Of a stretch of 64,000 nucleotides of DNA, positions 23,431-34,573 are shown one piece after another. Position 1 is the stretch's first letter, and every line of letters starts with the position of its first letter. Origin of the DNA: Triglochin maritima (lineage: Eukaryota > Streptophyta > Magnoliopsida > Alismatales > Juncaginaceae); assembly GCA_963682175.1 (NCBI GenBank), contig OY821784.1:25463621-25527620 (forward strand), in the 5' to 3' direction. The position numbers and the translations under genes were made by a program. Under the pieces are notes generated by a model, which made no database searches, was not told the origin of the DNA, and was given only the letters and a program-made list of their open reading frames with translations.

Positions 23431-24286
23431 GCCTCACCTCTCTACGACGTGGACCACAAAGCCCAGCAAGTGAGCCAAGATCTGGAGATCTCGTCTCTCC
23501 TACTATCGACAAAGTGGGCAACGCCGATCAGTCCATAACGGTTGGGACCGGATCACTCTCCTAATGCGTCTGAAATCCTTAGGGCCAATGTCAACTCGAT
23601 TTTAAAATTAGGCTCTTGATTAGTGTGATTTTTGGGGTGAAGGAAAGGGTGATGAAATCCCCCACCTTATCTTATATAGGACAGCCCCTTCTTAGTAGCA
23701 TTTTGGAGTCCTAAATCTAGCAATCAACTCTCCAAACAAACACTCAACTCACGTTTGTTGCAATGCACTTCCTATTAACTAACGCATGTTCATACAAAAT
23801 GCATGAATGAGAGTAGAAGCCGTGTACCTCATGCCAGCACTAAGCAACTGAAAATAAAGCTAAAATAAAAGACAATCTACATGCCTATGTCGCATACATG
23901 ATGCATGACCTAAACAAGAAAGAATGCCTAATCTTTTGCTTTGGGTTTTAGGGTCCAAGTTGCTTAAAGGAAGTTCGATTATTGATCTGGGAACAAACTA
24001 TAAGTCAAAACATGCCAAATCAAGTCCCAGATCACTACATCAATTATGGAAACACAACAAAGAAAATAGAAGGTACATGGAGCTCACCAGACAGCCAATT
24101 GGCGGTCTCAGACTGCTGATTGGCGGTCCAAAGTGCCCTGGTTTCCTCAAAATTTCTCCAGCCGTCCCTCCTGGTGACTCCAAGTCTCCTGAAACAAAGA
24201 AACACTACACAACACAAATGAAATCCACTCGAACCGTCTAAACAAGAGTCTGGACTGGCACCTCCCCGGCAACGGCGCCAAAAACT
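23431..24286 (-). mobile_element. Element B 5' leader and primer site
   Basis: The primer site is 24263-24280 (antisense TGGCGCCGTTGCCGGGGA), six bases from the LTR edge at 24287. The leader carries paired palindromes at 24090-24129. It also holds blocks conserved with A1 and A2 (for example the GGCGTCGT..GTGAGG and TCGATAGTAGGAG segments, antisense 23393-23530). No coding sequence. Confidence 0.8.
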
Positions 24287-27200
24287 TGTTGAATGTATTA
24301 TATTAAACCGCAAGTGCACGACCGGGTTGAAGCGGTGGCAAATACGGGTCGTCCACAGGGAGGTGAGCAGCCTCTCGGTTGCACGAAATCAAGTGGCAAA
24401 AATAGGGAAGAGAAATTGATTATCCTACTCTACACTACACTACGAAGTACGAAATGCGAAAGAAAGCAACAAACGATGAACTACCAAACTACAATAAGAA
24501 CTAAATAAGTGCTGGAATTCAGAAATAGAAAACCCCTAAGGGGTGGAGTAAGTGCACACATGCAAAGAGTTGGGTGTTGAACACATTCTTTAAGCACAAA
24601 TGAAGGTGCTGTTATCATGCATAGGAAGTGTCTAAATGTTATGGCAAAACCTATCAATCCATTCACCAACCTAGTTGATTAACATTTACATATACAAGTT
24701 GTTTCTTTCAGAACCTAAACAAGCATGAGAGGTGTCTAATCATTTTGGCAAAACTCAACAAGTTATAAATTCTATTCTAAACAAGCAAGCATACATTCAT
24801 GTTTTATCAACACATTGTAAATAAAGCATTCATTTCATTCTCTAATGCATGTATGAACATCAACTCCACCTAGGCCTGTCAATCGTGTCGTGTACGTGTC
24901 TTCTCGTGTCGTGTATGGTCGGATACTAACAGGTATTGGGTATACACGAACCCGACACGATAAGAAATCGTGTACACGAACCCGGACACGAACACGACAC
25001 GGTAATTATCGTGTATACACGGACACGACACGATTTGTACACGAATTCTTATCGTGTCGTGTAACACGATACACGATAATACACGAATGGACACGAATAA
25101 TATCTATATACACGATACGTACCTAATACACGATAAGAACACGAATAGACACGATAAACACGAAATTCTATAATTTCTGGAAAATACCAAATAAATCTAA
25201 CAAATACAACAAAATAGTATAGTACTAATTTCCTAAAGTTCAAAAGTTCAAATAAATAGTTTCACAACAAATAATGATCTAATACATGCAAAACAAACAC
25301 TTCAATACTTCAAGTTCACTCTCCAAGGCTCCAAGTCCAACTCCTTCTCGATTGGGTTTCCATCATATGAACCTAGCCGATAAGGATTTCGTTAACTTCT
25401 AGAAAAATGAAACAGATGGTAAGCAAGATAAATTAGATTGCGGACCTATTTTGCAGGCCGTTGGAAAGGACATAGAATCTATTTACGTTGAAGAACTGGG
25501 AACTGAAATTTCTCAAAGAGATATATTCAACATACTTGTTAACGGTCCAGTCCAATGGAGGGAGCCATTGAAGTTGACTGGAGAGATTTCTTCCCTTATC
25601 TAAGCTGGATTCCAAATATTTCTATGGAGGCGAAAATCCAGTTTTCCCCCTCAACCGACAAGGCATGATGGACTTCCATCCTTTCTTTGAGCCTTTCATA
25701 GTTCTTTTGGCTCAAAGAACAACACTTGATTCATTATGAATCCATAAAACTATATTAGACGACAATTGTATTGCGAACCAAATACTTAGTATAATAGAGA
25801 AAAGGTGCATAATTGGCAAGAACACCTGTAGAAATTTTCAGATCCCCTGATTGCAACGAGACAGTAGGCATTGGTGTGCTTAGAGAAGACACCAATTTCA
25901 CAAGAATTCTCAAACTGAACACCTAAAATTTTAAGAATTTTTGTTTTAAGAAAAATAAAAATAAAGACGGGAATTAATAAGGAAATAGAACTGATGGGTA
26001 GCCATGGATTTGGATGGAGAAAAATAAAAATAAAAACAGTAGAGGAGAGGAGGAATCTGAATCAGAATCTTCAACTTACCACAAATCCATAACAAACACA
26101 CCAACAAACCAAAAAAGATCAAATCTTTACCAACTTAGAAACCTCAACAATCAAAGATCTACCAAAAAATCTAGAAACAAACTCCACCAAAAAAACACAA
26201 AAGAAAGAAAAAAACTAGACTACCAACAAAAACAAACCAAAATCACAAAAACCACCACAAGGAGGTGGAGGAGGTTACCACGACGAGGATGAGTGCGGAG
26301 TCGAGGTCCGATGAGAGGTAGTATGGGCGGTGGAGGAAGGCGTGAAGGGAGGAGCAGTAGGGGAGGGTTTGGGGGTAGAAGGTGGTGGAGGTTGGGAGAA
26401 CATGGAGCGGAAGAAGTGGTCGTGGGATTAGGTGGTCGGAGAGGTGATCGTGAGGTGGAGGGGTTATGCCGTGATGGGGAGGCACGGGGTCAAGATGATC
26501 GGGGTCAAGGGTCATGCGAGACGGGGAGAGAGTAGCGGCGAGAGGAAGGCGGGGTGGAGGGTGGAGGGCCGGTGGTGACGTTAGGGTTAGGGATTTGGGA
26601 TTTGGCCTTTGGGATTGGGATTAGGATTCAGGATGTTATAGGGTTCGCTGGTTCGGTTCGGGGAAATAAATAATTGGGTTTGGTTTCGGATCGGATTTTA
26701 ACGTGTATATCGTGTCCATTGTGTACAACTTTGTAATCATGTACAATCGTGTCTATCGTGTATCGTGTATACCTGATATACACGATTCCCTTATCGTGTA
26801 TGTTATCGTGTATTTCGTGTATAGACTCTCATACCCGAACCCGACCCGATAAGGATTCGTGTATTGGGTCGTGTATGCTTATCGTGTATTCGTGTCCAGG
26901 TTTCTATACCCATACATTAAATTATCGTGTCGTGTCCGTGTCGTGTTATTGTGTCGTGTCTTATTTTGACAGGTCAAACTCCACCCCCCCAAAGGGAATG
27001 GAACTACTCACTACACATTAGACTAACTATTAAACTAAGCAAGGAAAGCATATTAACTAAGCTACTAAAACTAATGTAATGAAATTAAACAAAGTAAAAC
27101 AAGCAACATGAAATAAACAACATAATAAAGAAACTTTTATTAAAATGACTCACAATTCAAGTAGCATCCTCCTACTTTACTGTGTGCTTCAAGGCCTCAC

Positions 27201-27796
27201 TTCTAGTAGGAAGAATAGCCACTTAAAATGTGAAGTCATTACAATAGAAGGTGAAGAGTTTTATTTATAGCCAAAGAAAAAGGCAATCCGGGACAATCCC
27301 CCGATGTGGGACTAAACAAATACCATAAATGGACTAAATACACACTAATACGCGACCCACCAAAATCTTAGCGGATTCGGGCCAAAACAAACCGCCAATT
27401 AGCGGTCTTACACCACCAATTGGCGGTCTATATGGTTCGGATCCCGCTGGATTTTCTTCTGGGCTTTTCTGGATGTCTCCGGTGGTCTTTGATGCATCTA
27501 CGTTGTTTATTGGATCTCCAACCCGAATCTAATTGCCAAAATACTCCCCAAGATGGTGTGGAGTTTTCTGTTTTGCTCTTTGGTCCTTTGGTCTTACGTT
27601 CAGGTCCTTCTCACTTGCATCTTAGTCCCCAGGTCTCACAATTCAGTCATTTTTCCCTGCTTTTGGGTCCTTTTATGCTTCATCTCTTCAAACCTATTTA
27701 TTTCTGAAATTCAAACATAAAACTCGTCACGTAGCATTTTTTAGGTGAAAGATAATGGATATAAGATACAATATAAGCATGAAATGATGTCAATCA
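24287..27796 (-). repeat. Element B 5' LTR, split by hAT insertion
   Basis: On the minus strand it starts TGATTGACATC (27796) and ends ..AATACATTCAACA (24287). Without the insert it is about 1.4 kb, like the LTRs of A1. It carries paired palindromes at 27390-27430 and an antisense TATAAATA near 27268. Confidence 0.85.
24871..26977. mobile_element. hAT-type transposon, non-autonomous, in LTR of element B
   Basis: The ends are TAGGCCTGTCAA at 24871 and, inverted, TTGACAGGTCAA at 26966-26977, a typical hAT terminal repeat. It is flanked by the 8-bp duplication ACTCCACC (24863-24870 and 26978-26985). Sister LTRs (for example 10268-10290, antisense) contain one ACTCCACC with no insert, so the empty site is seen directly. 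Both subterminal regions are packed with GTGTCGTGT/ACACGACAC words (24883-25160 and 26700-26965). The middle (25300-26640) has no transposase; short frames there, including a Gly/Arg-rich one at 26293-26535, have no recognised domain. Confidence 0.88.
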
Positions 27797-28680
27797 TCGA
27801 GCGCCAGTCTGCACAGTTTGAGCAGGCAGGGGCATGAGCAGTGCTGGATCGACTTATGCATCAGCACCCTCCTTCATTCGATGGTAGCGGTGAGCCAGAG
27901 GCAGCTAAGGATTGGGTCTTCAAGATCCGGAAGATCTTCAGAGCGATCATATGTCCTTCTGAGAGGCAGGTGGATCTGGCCACCTATGTGTTGGACGGAG
28001 AGGCAGACAGCTGGTGGAGGTCCACGTCGGCTGTTGTTTTAGAGGATAGTGAGGAGGTGGGCTGGGTGGAATTTCTCGTGGAGTTCAACCAGCAATATTT
28101 TCCATAGCATGTGCGTCACAGGAAAAGGGAGGAGTTCCTGGCACTTGAGCAGCGAGAGATGACGCTGGCGGCTTACATTAGCAGGTTTCACGCCTTAGAG
28201 CGTTACTACCCAGAGATCTATGTGACACCGGAGCAGAGAGCTCGGAAGTTCGACAGAGGGTTGAGGCCACAGTTCCGGTCTCGTGTGACTACGAGCGTAC
28301 CGCAAACTTTAGCTGATGCAGTGAAGTTTGCGACGATTATGGTCAGGTCTACCAGGAGATGGTAGAGGCCAGGAAGGTGCAGACAAAGGCCAGTGTGCGA
28401 CCTGGAGTTTAGAGTTCGGGAAATCCGGGCAAGAGTCCTCAGGTTGATGCAGTCAGGGCAGTGCAGGCAGTGTGGTGGAGTTCACCCCGGGCGCGGGTGT
28501 GGGACACGTCTTGGTGCCTATCACGGTTGTGGCTACATGGGTCACTTCATTCATTTCTGCCCGAGTAGGTCAAGTGGACCTAGTGGACGACAGGGTTCCT
28601 CCTCGGCTAGTGGAGCGGGACCGAGTCGACCAGCTGCATCACCTCAGTAGGGGAAGAGTGTTGGTCGTGTTTTCACCATA
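27797..28680 (+). pseudogene. Tekay chromovirus C gag, broken
   Basis: From 27841 the plus strand encodes a chromovirus capsid: HPPSFDGSGEPEAAKDW, then FNQQYFP. A TAG at 28105-28107 is followed in frame by RHRKREEFLALEQ and MTLAAYISRFHALERYYPE, the standard order for Tekay/Del Gag. A frameshift near 28360 leads to a damaged zinc knuckle (YHGCGYMGHFIHFC, first Cys lost) in 28393-28650. The 5' LTR, primer site and N-terminus are missing because the sequence begins at the edge of element B. Confidence 0.85.
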
Positions 28681-28689
28681 TAGGGAGAG

Positions 28690-29175
28690 GAGGCTAGAGA
28701 CGCAAGTGTTGTAGTGGAAGGTACACTTTATGTTGATGGCTTCATAGCTAGAGTGCTTTTTGATTGCGGGGCCACACACTCGTTCATCTCTGAGCAGTTT
28801 GCGAGCGTGTTAGGTCGTACTCCTGCGATGTTGAGTGCCACTTTGGAGGTCAGCAAACCCTTGGGTTTGGTGGGCATTGTGGGGAGCTTCCTCCCCAGCG
28901 CCACGGTTGTTTTGGGAGACCAGGAGTTCCTGGCAAACCTGGTCTTGTTACCGATGTTGGACTTTGATGTCATACTTGGGATGGATTGGCTGTCCCAGTA
29001 CGATGTTCGAGTCTTGTGCCGAGAAAAGAAGATTTTGATTTCGAGGAAGGGTCTTCCTGATTTGCTGATCAGAGGGACTAAGAGTAGAGATGGTCGGATT
29101 ATGGTTTCTGCAGTGAAGGCTCAGAAGATGATCCACCAGGGTTGTAGAGTGTTTATGGTGAAGATCTTGAGGTGA
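28690..29175 (+). pseudogene. Chromovirus C aspartic protease
   Basis: This frame encodes the retropepsin domain. The active-site stretch is VLFDCGATHSFIS (the usual form has Ser or Thr before Gly-Ala). A hydrophobic core and the conserved DVILGMDWLSQYD motif follow at residues ~88-100. The frame ends in the minisatellite at 29165. It would cleave the Gag-Pol polyprotein. Apart from the Cys substitution the domain looks intact, but the flanking frames are broken. Confidence 0.85.
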
Positions 29176-30005
29176 AGAAGTTGCAAGATATTGTGGTGCC
29201 AAATCTTGAGGTGAAGAAGTTGCAAGATATCAAGGTTGTTAAGATCTTGTGGTGCCAGATCTTGAGGTGAAGAAGTTGCAAGATATCTTGTTGTGCCATA
29301 TCTTGAGGTGAAGAAGTTGCAAGATATCAAGGTTGTTCAGATCTTGTGGTGCCAGATCTTGAGGTTAAGAAGTTGCAAGATCTTGTGGTGCCAGATCTTG
29401 AGGTGAAGAAGTTGCAAGATCTTGTGGTGCCAGATCTTGAGGTGAAAAAGTTGCAAGATATCAAGGTTGTTCAGATCTTGAGGTGAAGAAGTTGCAAGAT
29501 ATCAAGGTTGTTCAAATCTTGTGGGGCCAGATCTTGAGGTGAAGAAGTTGCAAGATATCTTGTGGTGCCAGATCTTGAGGTGAAGAAGTTGCAAGATATC
29601 AAGGTTGTTCAGATCTTGTGGTGCCAGATCTTGAGGTGAAGAAGTTGCAAGATCTTGTGGTGCCAGATCTTGAGGTGAAGCAGTTGCAAGATCTTGTGGT
29701 GCCAGATCTTGAGGTGAAGAAGTTGCAAGATATCAAGGTTGTTCAAATCTTGTGGGGCCAGATCTTGAGGTGAAGAAGTTGTTCAGATCTTGTGGTGCCA
29801 GATCTTGAGGTGAAGAAGTTGCACGATCTTGTGGTGTCACATCTTGAGGTGAAGAAGTTGCAAGATCTTGTGGTGCCAGATCTTGAGGTGAAGAAGTTGC
29901 AAGATATCAAGGTTGTTCAGATCTTGAGGTGAAGAAGTTGCAAGATCTTGTGGTGCCAGATCTTGAGGTGAAGAAGTTGCAAGATATCAAGGTTGTTCAG
30001 GATTT
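29165..30005 (+). repeat. Minisatellite inside chromovirus pol (about 19 units)
   Basis: About 19 head-to-tail units each contain CTTGAGGTGAAGAAGTTGCA. Unit lengths are mixed: 39 bases (encoding 13 residues, DLEVKKLQDLVVP), about 41 bases and 56 bases, differing by presence of ATATCAAGGTTGTTC. The last unit runs straight into the normal pol text VVQDFPEVFSDEITGLPP. So the array is an expansion of the short linker between protease and RT. Because 41 and 56 are not multiples of three, the frame is lost. Confidence 0.93.
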
Positions 30006-31425
30006 TCCTGAAGTATTTTCTGATGAGATCACCGGGTTGCCGCCTCACAAAGATCGAGTTTGGTATCGATCTGGTAGCTGGGACTACCCCGCAGTCGAAG
30101 GCCCCGTATAGGTGGCACATGCTGAGTTAGCTGAGCTGAAGAAGCAGTTGCAGGATATGCTAGATTCAGGTTTTATCAGGCCCAGTGTCTCACCCTGGGG
30201 AGCTCCAGTGCTCTTCGTGAAGAAGAGGGATGGCTCGTTGAGGATGTATATTGATTACAGAATGCTGAATAAGGTTACCATTAGGAATCGATATCCTTTA
30301 CCCAGGATTGAGGATCTTTTCGATCAGTTGCAGTCGGCAAGGGTATTTTCGAAGATCGATCAGCGATCCAGTTATCATCAGTTGAGGATCAGAGATGCAG
30401 ATGTCCAGAAGACAGCGTTCAGGATGAGGTACGGACACTACGAGTTCTTGGTGATGTCGTTTGGGCAGACAAATGTACCTGCAGCGTTCATGGATCTGAT
30501 GAATCAGACTTTTCAGCCGTATCTTGATAGATTTGTGATTGTCTTCGTGGATGATATACTGGTATACTCACCAGATAGAGAGCAGCACCGGAGGATTGTG
30601 TTTAGCATTCTGAGAGATCAGCAACTCTATGCTAAGTACAAGAAGTGTGAATTCTGGTTAGATCGGGTGACCTTTCTGGGACATGTGGTGTCAGTAGACG
30701 GGATATCTGTAGATCCAGCGAAGGTTGAGGTTGTGACTCAGTGGAGAGCTCAACCAGTGTGTCAGAGATTAGGAGTTTTGTGGGTTTAGCAGGTTATTAT
30801 CGTCGGTTTGTTCAGGACTTCTCCAGACTTGCTTCCCCACTGACGACATTGACACAGAAAGGTGTCAAGTTCATTTGCTCCCAGAAGTGTGAGGACAGTT
30901 TTCAGGAGCTGAAGCGGCGACTGACTACATCACCGATTCTGACGCTACCAAGTGGTAGCGGAGGCTATGTGATCTAAAACGATGCTTCAGGAGTTGGTTT
31001 GGGCTGTGTTTTGATGCAGCATGGGAAGGTAGTGGCATATACGTCCAGGCAGTTGAAGGTACACGAGAAGAACTACCCTACCCATGATCTGGAGTTGGCA
31101 GCGGTGGTTCACGCGCTGAAGACCTGGTGGCATTACCTATATGGAGAGCAGTTTGAGGTCTTCACGGATCACCAGAGTCTGAAGTATCTGTTTTCGCAAA
31201 AAGAATTGAATATGAGGTAGCGCAGATGGCTCGATTTCATAAAGGATTACGTCTTCACAATTTCGTATCATCCGGGGAAGGCGAATTCTGTCGCAGATGC
31301 TTTGAGGGGGAAGGTGGAGTTGGCAGCTGCTGGCTTATGCATTCAGGAGTAGGGGTTGCTTGAGGCCTTGACGGAGTGCAGACCTTTTACGGAGGACTCT
31401 GAAAGGGCAGTGATTGTGGGACTTC
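30006..31425 (+). pseudogene. Chromovirus C reverse transcriptase and RNase H
   Basis: RT motifs appear in order: [57 protein letters not shown] and the catalytic FVDDILVYS at ~30545-30571, which is intact. A frameshift near 30745 is followed by the thumb ([16 protein letters not shown]). RNase H begins after a stop at 30975 and shows [31 protein letters not shown] and, after another stop (31218), the YHPGKANSVADAL end. The frame is cut at 31425, in the stretch leading to integrase, by element A3; integrase resumes at 40619. Several stops and frameshifts make it inactive. Confidence 0.9.
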
Positions 31426-31858
31426 ACCTCAAACTCATTCTATGTTTGCTGCATCCATCGAATGAGCTTGAGGAACTCATTCTGATGCACCCACCTATTT
31501 GTTGGAGGGTTTTGTTCGATGAACAACTAAACCCTAGTGAGGCAACACAACTACATTCATTCATGTTGCCTATACCCAACAATTATTATGAGGGGTTCGA
31601 GCCTTTCAGCTTTGACCTTTCACCCCTCATGACACCTCAGAGTACCAGTGAAGTTTGACCATCTGGGCAAGTCTCTGGTCCTCATAACTCGATATTCTCA
31701 TTTGATGTTCCTTGACCAAATGATTATGAGAATATCTTTGTTGATGTATATACCTTGTAAAAACAAAAACAAATAATAAAAAATAAAATAAAATAAAAAA
31801 TGTGTGTAATAAAAGACTCCATGAGCTTGAGCTTGTCCCCGGCATGGTGTCAAAAACT
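31426..31858 (+). mobile_element. Element A3 interior fragment in inverted orientation, plus decayed primer site
   Basis: 31426-31826 is a sense-oriented copy of the domain X end and following 3' text of element B (compare 20530-20160 antisense). At ~31826 it switches to the antisense leader start: a decayed primer site (TCCCCGGCATGGTGTCA, 31836-31852) and the LTR edge at 31859. Interior and LTR therefore point in opposite directions, which no intact LTR element has. The piece is a rearranged remnant. Confidence 0.7.
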
Positions 31859-31894
31859 TGATTGATTCGTTTTAATTAAACCATAAGTGCACGG

Positions 31895-33442
31895 TGATTG
31901 ACATCATTTCATGCTTATATTTGTACCTTATATCCATTATCTTACACCTAAGCAATGCTATGTGACGAGTTTTATGTTTAGTTTTCAGAAATAAAGAGGT
32001 TTGAAGAGAAGAGCCATCAAAGGACCCAAAAGCAGGAAAAAAGGACCTAATTGTGAGACCTGGGGACCAAGATGCAAGGGGGAAGGACCTGATCGTAAGA
32101 CAGAAGGACCTAAGAGCAAAACAGGAAACTCCACACCATCATGAGGAGTATTTTGTCAATTCGATTCGGGTCGGAGCTCCACTAAACCAACCAGATGCAT
32201 CTAAGACCAAGAAACACTTCAAGAAAAGCCCACAAAGAAAATCAGACGGATCTAAACCTTATAGACCGCCAATTGGCGGTCTAGAACCGCTAATTGGCGG
32301 TCCATTTAGCCCAGAATCCATCTAGTTTTCTGTAGCACGTGTATTAGTGTATTCTTAGTGTATTTTTGGTATTGGTTTAGTCCCACATCGGGGGATTGTC
32401 CCGGATTAGCTTTTTCCATGCTTATAAATAGAACTCTTCACCTTCCATTGTAATTACCCATTGTTTGGTGCCATTCTCTCTAATAAGGAGTGAGCCTTGA
32501 AGCAATAACTCAAGGTGGAGAAGGATGCTACCTTCAATGTGAGTCATTGTTAATAAAAGTTTATTTGTTTCTTTTAATCTTGTTTTGTTATGTTGTTTGT
32601 TTTGTGTGGGTTGCTTTACTTTGTTTAAATTCTTGTTTAGTAATTTTAGTATCTTAGTTAAATGTTTTCTTTACTTAGTCTAATCAGTAGTGTAATGAGT
32701 AGTGAGTAGTTCCATCCCCATTTGGGGGGTGGAGAAATATGTGATATAATTATGTAGTGTATTAAGTGTGTGTTATTTTTATCCATTGAGCTTTATATGA
32801 TTTCCATAACCATCTAATGGGTCTCCACTCTTATCTTTGATATGCTAATGCTCTTGAATGAAGCTTAGCTTATGCTTTGATTAGTGGACCTATTTTATGG
32901 GGAATGATAAGGTTAGGATATGGATGAAGTTAATGTTGGAAACACAATTTGTAGTGTATGTACTCTTGTTGCCTTTTCCTTAGCTAATGTCTTGTATGTT
33001 TTAATGATGTAGTCATCTTAATTCATGTGGAGGCATAGTAGGGTCTAGTCTTTATACTTGAGTTCATGTAGCTTCATTCCAATCATTGTCTTGTATGTTT
33101 TAATGATGTAGTCTTATCTTAATTCATGTAGAGGCAAGATTGGATGTAGTTTTATGATTTCATGCACTACATGTTGTGAGGAGCTTAATTGAACACACAC
33201 ACACACACACATCTTTATGTTCACATCAGTTCTCTACCCCCTTTGGGGTTTAGTTTTTATTGCTTATCTTTCATTTCCATTTGCATTGTAGTGTAGTTTA
33301 GTGTAACCAACATTTCTTCCCTTTCTTTACCTCTCGCCTTCGAACAAACCAAGTGTCGACACACCTCCCAGTGGACGACCCGTACTTGCCACCGCTCCAA
33401 CGCGGCCGTGCACTTGCGGTAGAAATATAAAACGATCAATCA
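31895..33442 (+). repeat. A2 5' LTR
   Basis: 1,548 bases. Two palindromes side by side: a perfect 20-bp one, AGACCGCCAATTGGCGGTCT, at 32263-32282, and a near copy at 32285-32302. TATAAATA at 32423-32430. An (AC)n microsatellite lies at ~33195-33213. Confidence 0.93.
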
Positions 33443-33448
33443 AGTTTT

Positions 33449-33466
33449 TGGCGCCGTTGCCGGGGA
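33449..33466 (+). other. Primer binding site of A2
   Basis: TGGCGCCGTTGCCGGGGA, six bases after the LTR end, identical to A1 and B. Confidence 0.8.
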
Positions 33467-33601
33467 GGTGCTCTGTCCAGACATTGGTTTGGACGATTCG
33501 AGGGGTTTTTAATTTTTTGTTTTCAGTTTTTCTTAGTGGCAGGGAACCTGAGGACCAAGGGGAAGCGACTGGAGTAATTGGAGAGCAAAAGACCCCAAAG
33601 T

Positions 33602-33640
33602 GACCGCCAATCAGCGGTCTGGGACCGCCAATTGGCGGCC
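33602..33640 (+). promoter_or_regulatory. Paired palindromes in A2 leader (candidate RNA dimerisation/packaging element)
   Basis: Two inverted-repeat words, GACCGCCAATCAGCGGTC and GACCGCCAATTGGCGGCC, are separated by four bases about 135 bases after the primer site. The same pair is at 11027-11065 in A1 and 24090-24129 (antisense) in B. Palindromic hairpins in this position can start genomic RNA dimerisation in retroviruses; that role here is inference. Confidence 0.45.
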
Positions 33641-34573
33641 TGGTGAGCCTCAATTGCTCTCAAATTTGTTCCAGTTGTTATGTTGTTCACTTTAGTTATC
33701 TGGGAGCCCAATTTTGCATGTTGTGATCTTTAGTTTGCTCCCAGATTTAATTTCAATCCCCTTTAATCAACTTGGACCATAAAACTCAAAGCAAAATATT
33801 AGACTTCTTGCCATCTAGGTCATGCATCATATGTAGACCTTGCATGCATCTTTCTTTTCTTTGCTTTACATTTTGCTGTTGATTGCTGGAGCGAGGTACG
33901 CATTCCTTATCACTCATTCACGCATTAGGACATTCATTAGTGAGTAAGGTTTGCATCGAAACAAGAGTGAGGTGAGTGCTTGTTTGGTGAGTTGCTTGCT
34001 AGCCTAAGATTTCAAAACATCTTTAAGGGGCATCACCTATAGACTTCAAAGATAAGGTGGGGGATTTCATCACCCCTCCCTTAGCCCCAAAAAGCACACT
34101 CAAGTAAAGCCTTAACTAAAAGCAAGTAGACATTGGCCCTAGGAATTCAGACGCACTTGGAGAGTAATCTAGTTGAGACCGCCATGACCTGATCGGCGTT
34201 GCCTACCTTGTCGATAGTAGGAGGTACTGGATCTCCGGATCTGGTATCACTTGCTGGGCATTGTGGTCCTCGTTGTAGGGAGGTGAGGCGTGTCGAGGCT
34301 AGTGACCTCGAAGTTAGGCGTCGTCTAGCCTAAGGACCCATTGCCTTACATTGTTTGAGCCATGCTTGCTAGTTAGGCTTCTACCTTCACCCTGTATCCT
34401 CGCTAGCTCTAGGGATTCTTCCCTTCTCCTCTGAGTCATCTTCTTCTCATCTTCTTCTACGTTATAGTCTCCTCCCCTTTACACTCTCTGTTAGCGTTTT
34501 AGGGTCGAGTCGAGCACTTTTTGCGAGCTTAGCCTCGTGGTGGTGAGAGTGATCGACTCGAGAGTTTTTTGAG

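Larger units (their letters stand above)
17621..27796 (-). mobile_element. Athila-like element B, antisense, with gag and protease but no pol
   Basis: The right end (5' LTR) is 24287-27796, interrupted by a hAT-type element at 24871-26977. The left end (3' LTR) is only 17621-17996; its outer ~1 kb is missing. The interior order on the minus strand is primer site, leader, gag, protease, domain X, then a long 3' region with a tandem duplication and a polypurine tract (antisense AATACCCCCACACC, 17997-18011). No RT, RNase H or integrase motif is present between protease and the 3' LTR. Gag and protease carry stops and frameshifts. It lies directly against chromovirus C at 27797. Confidence 0.85.

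Noticed and set aside
26014..26535. Lys/Asn-rich and Gly/Arg-rich open frames within the hAT element
   Set aside because: Low-complexity composition, no transposase motif, and no recognisable host protein; kept only as a note on possible captured sequence.
29165..30005. Regular repeats resembling a CRISPR array
   Set aside because: Units are head-to-tail without unique spacers and encode the pol linker; this is a minisatellite in a plant retrotransposon.
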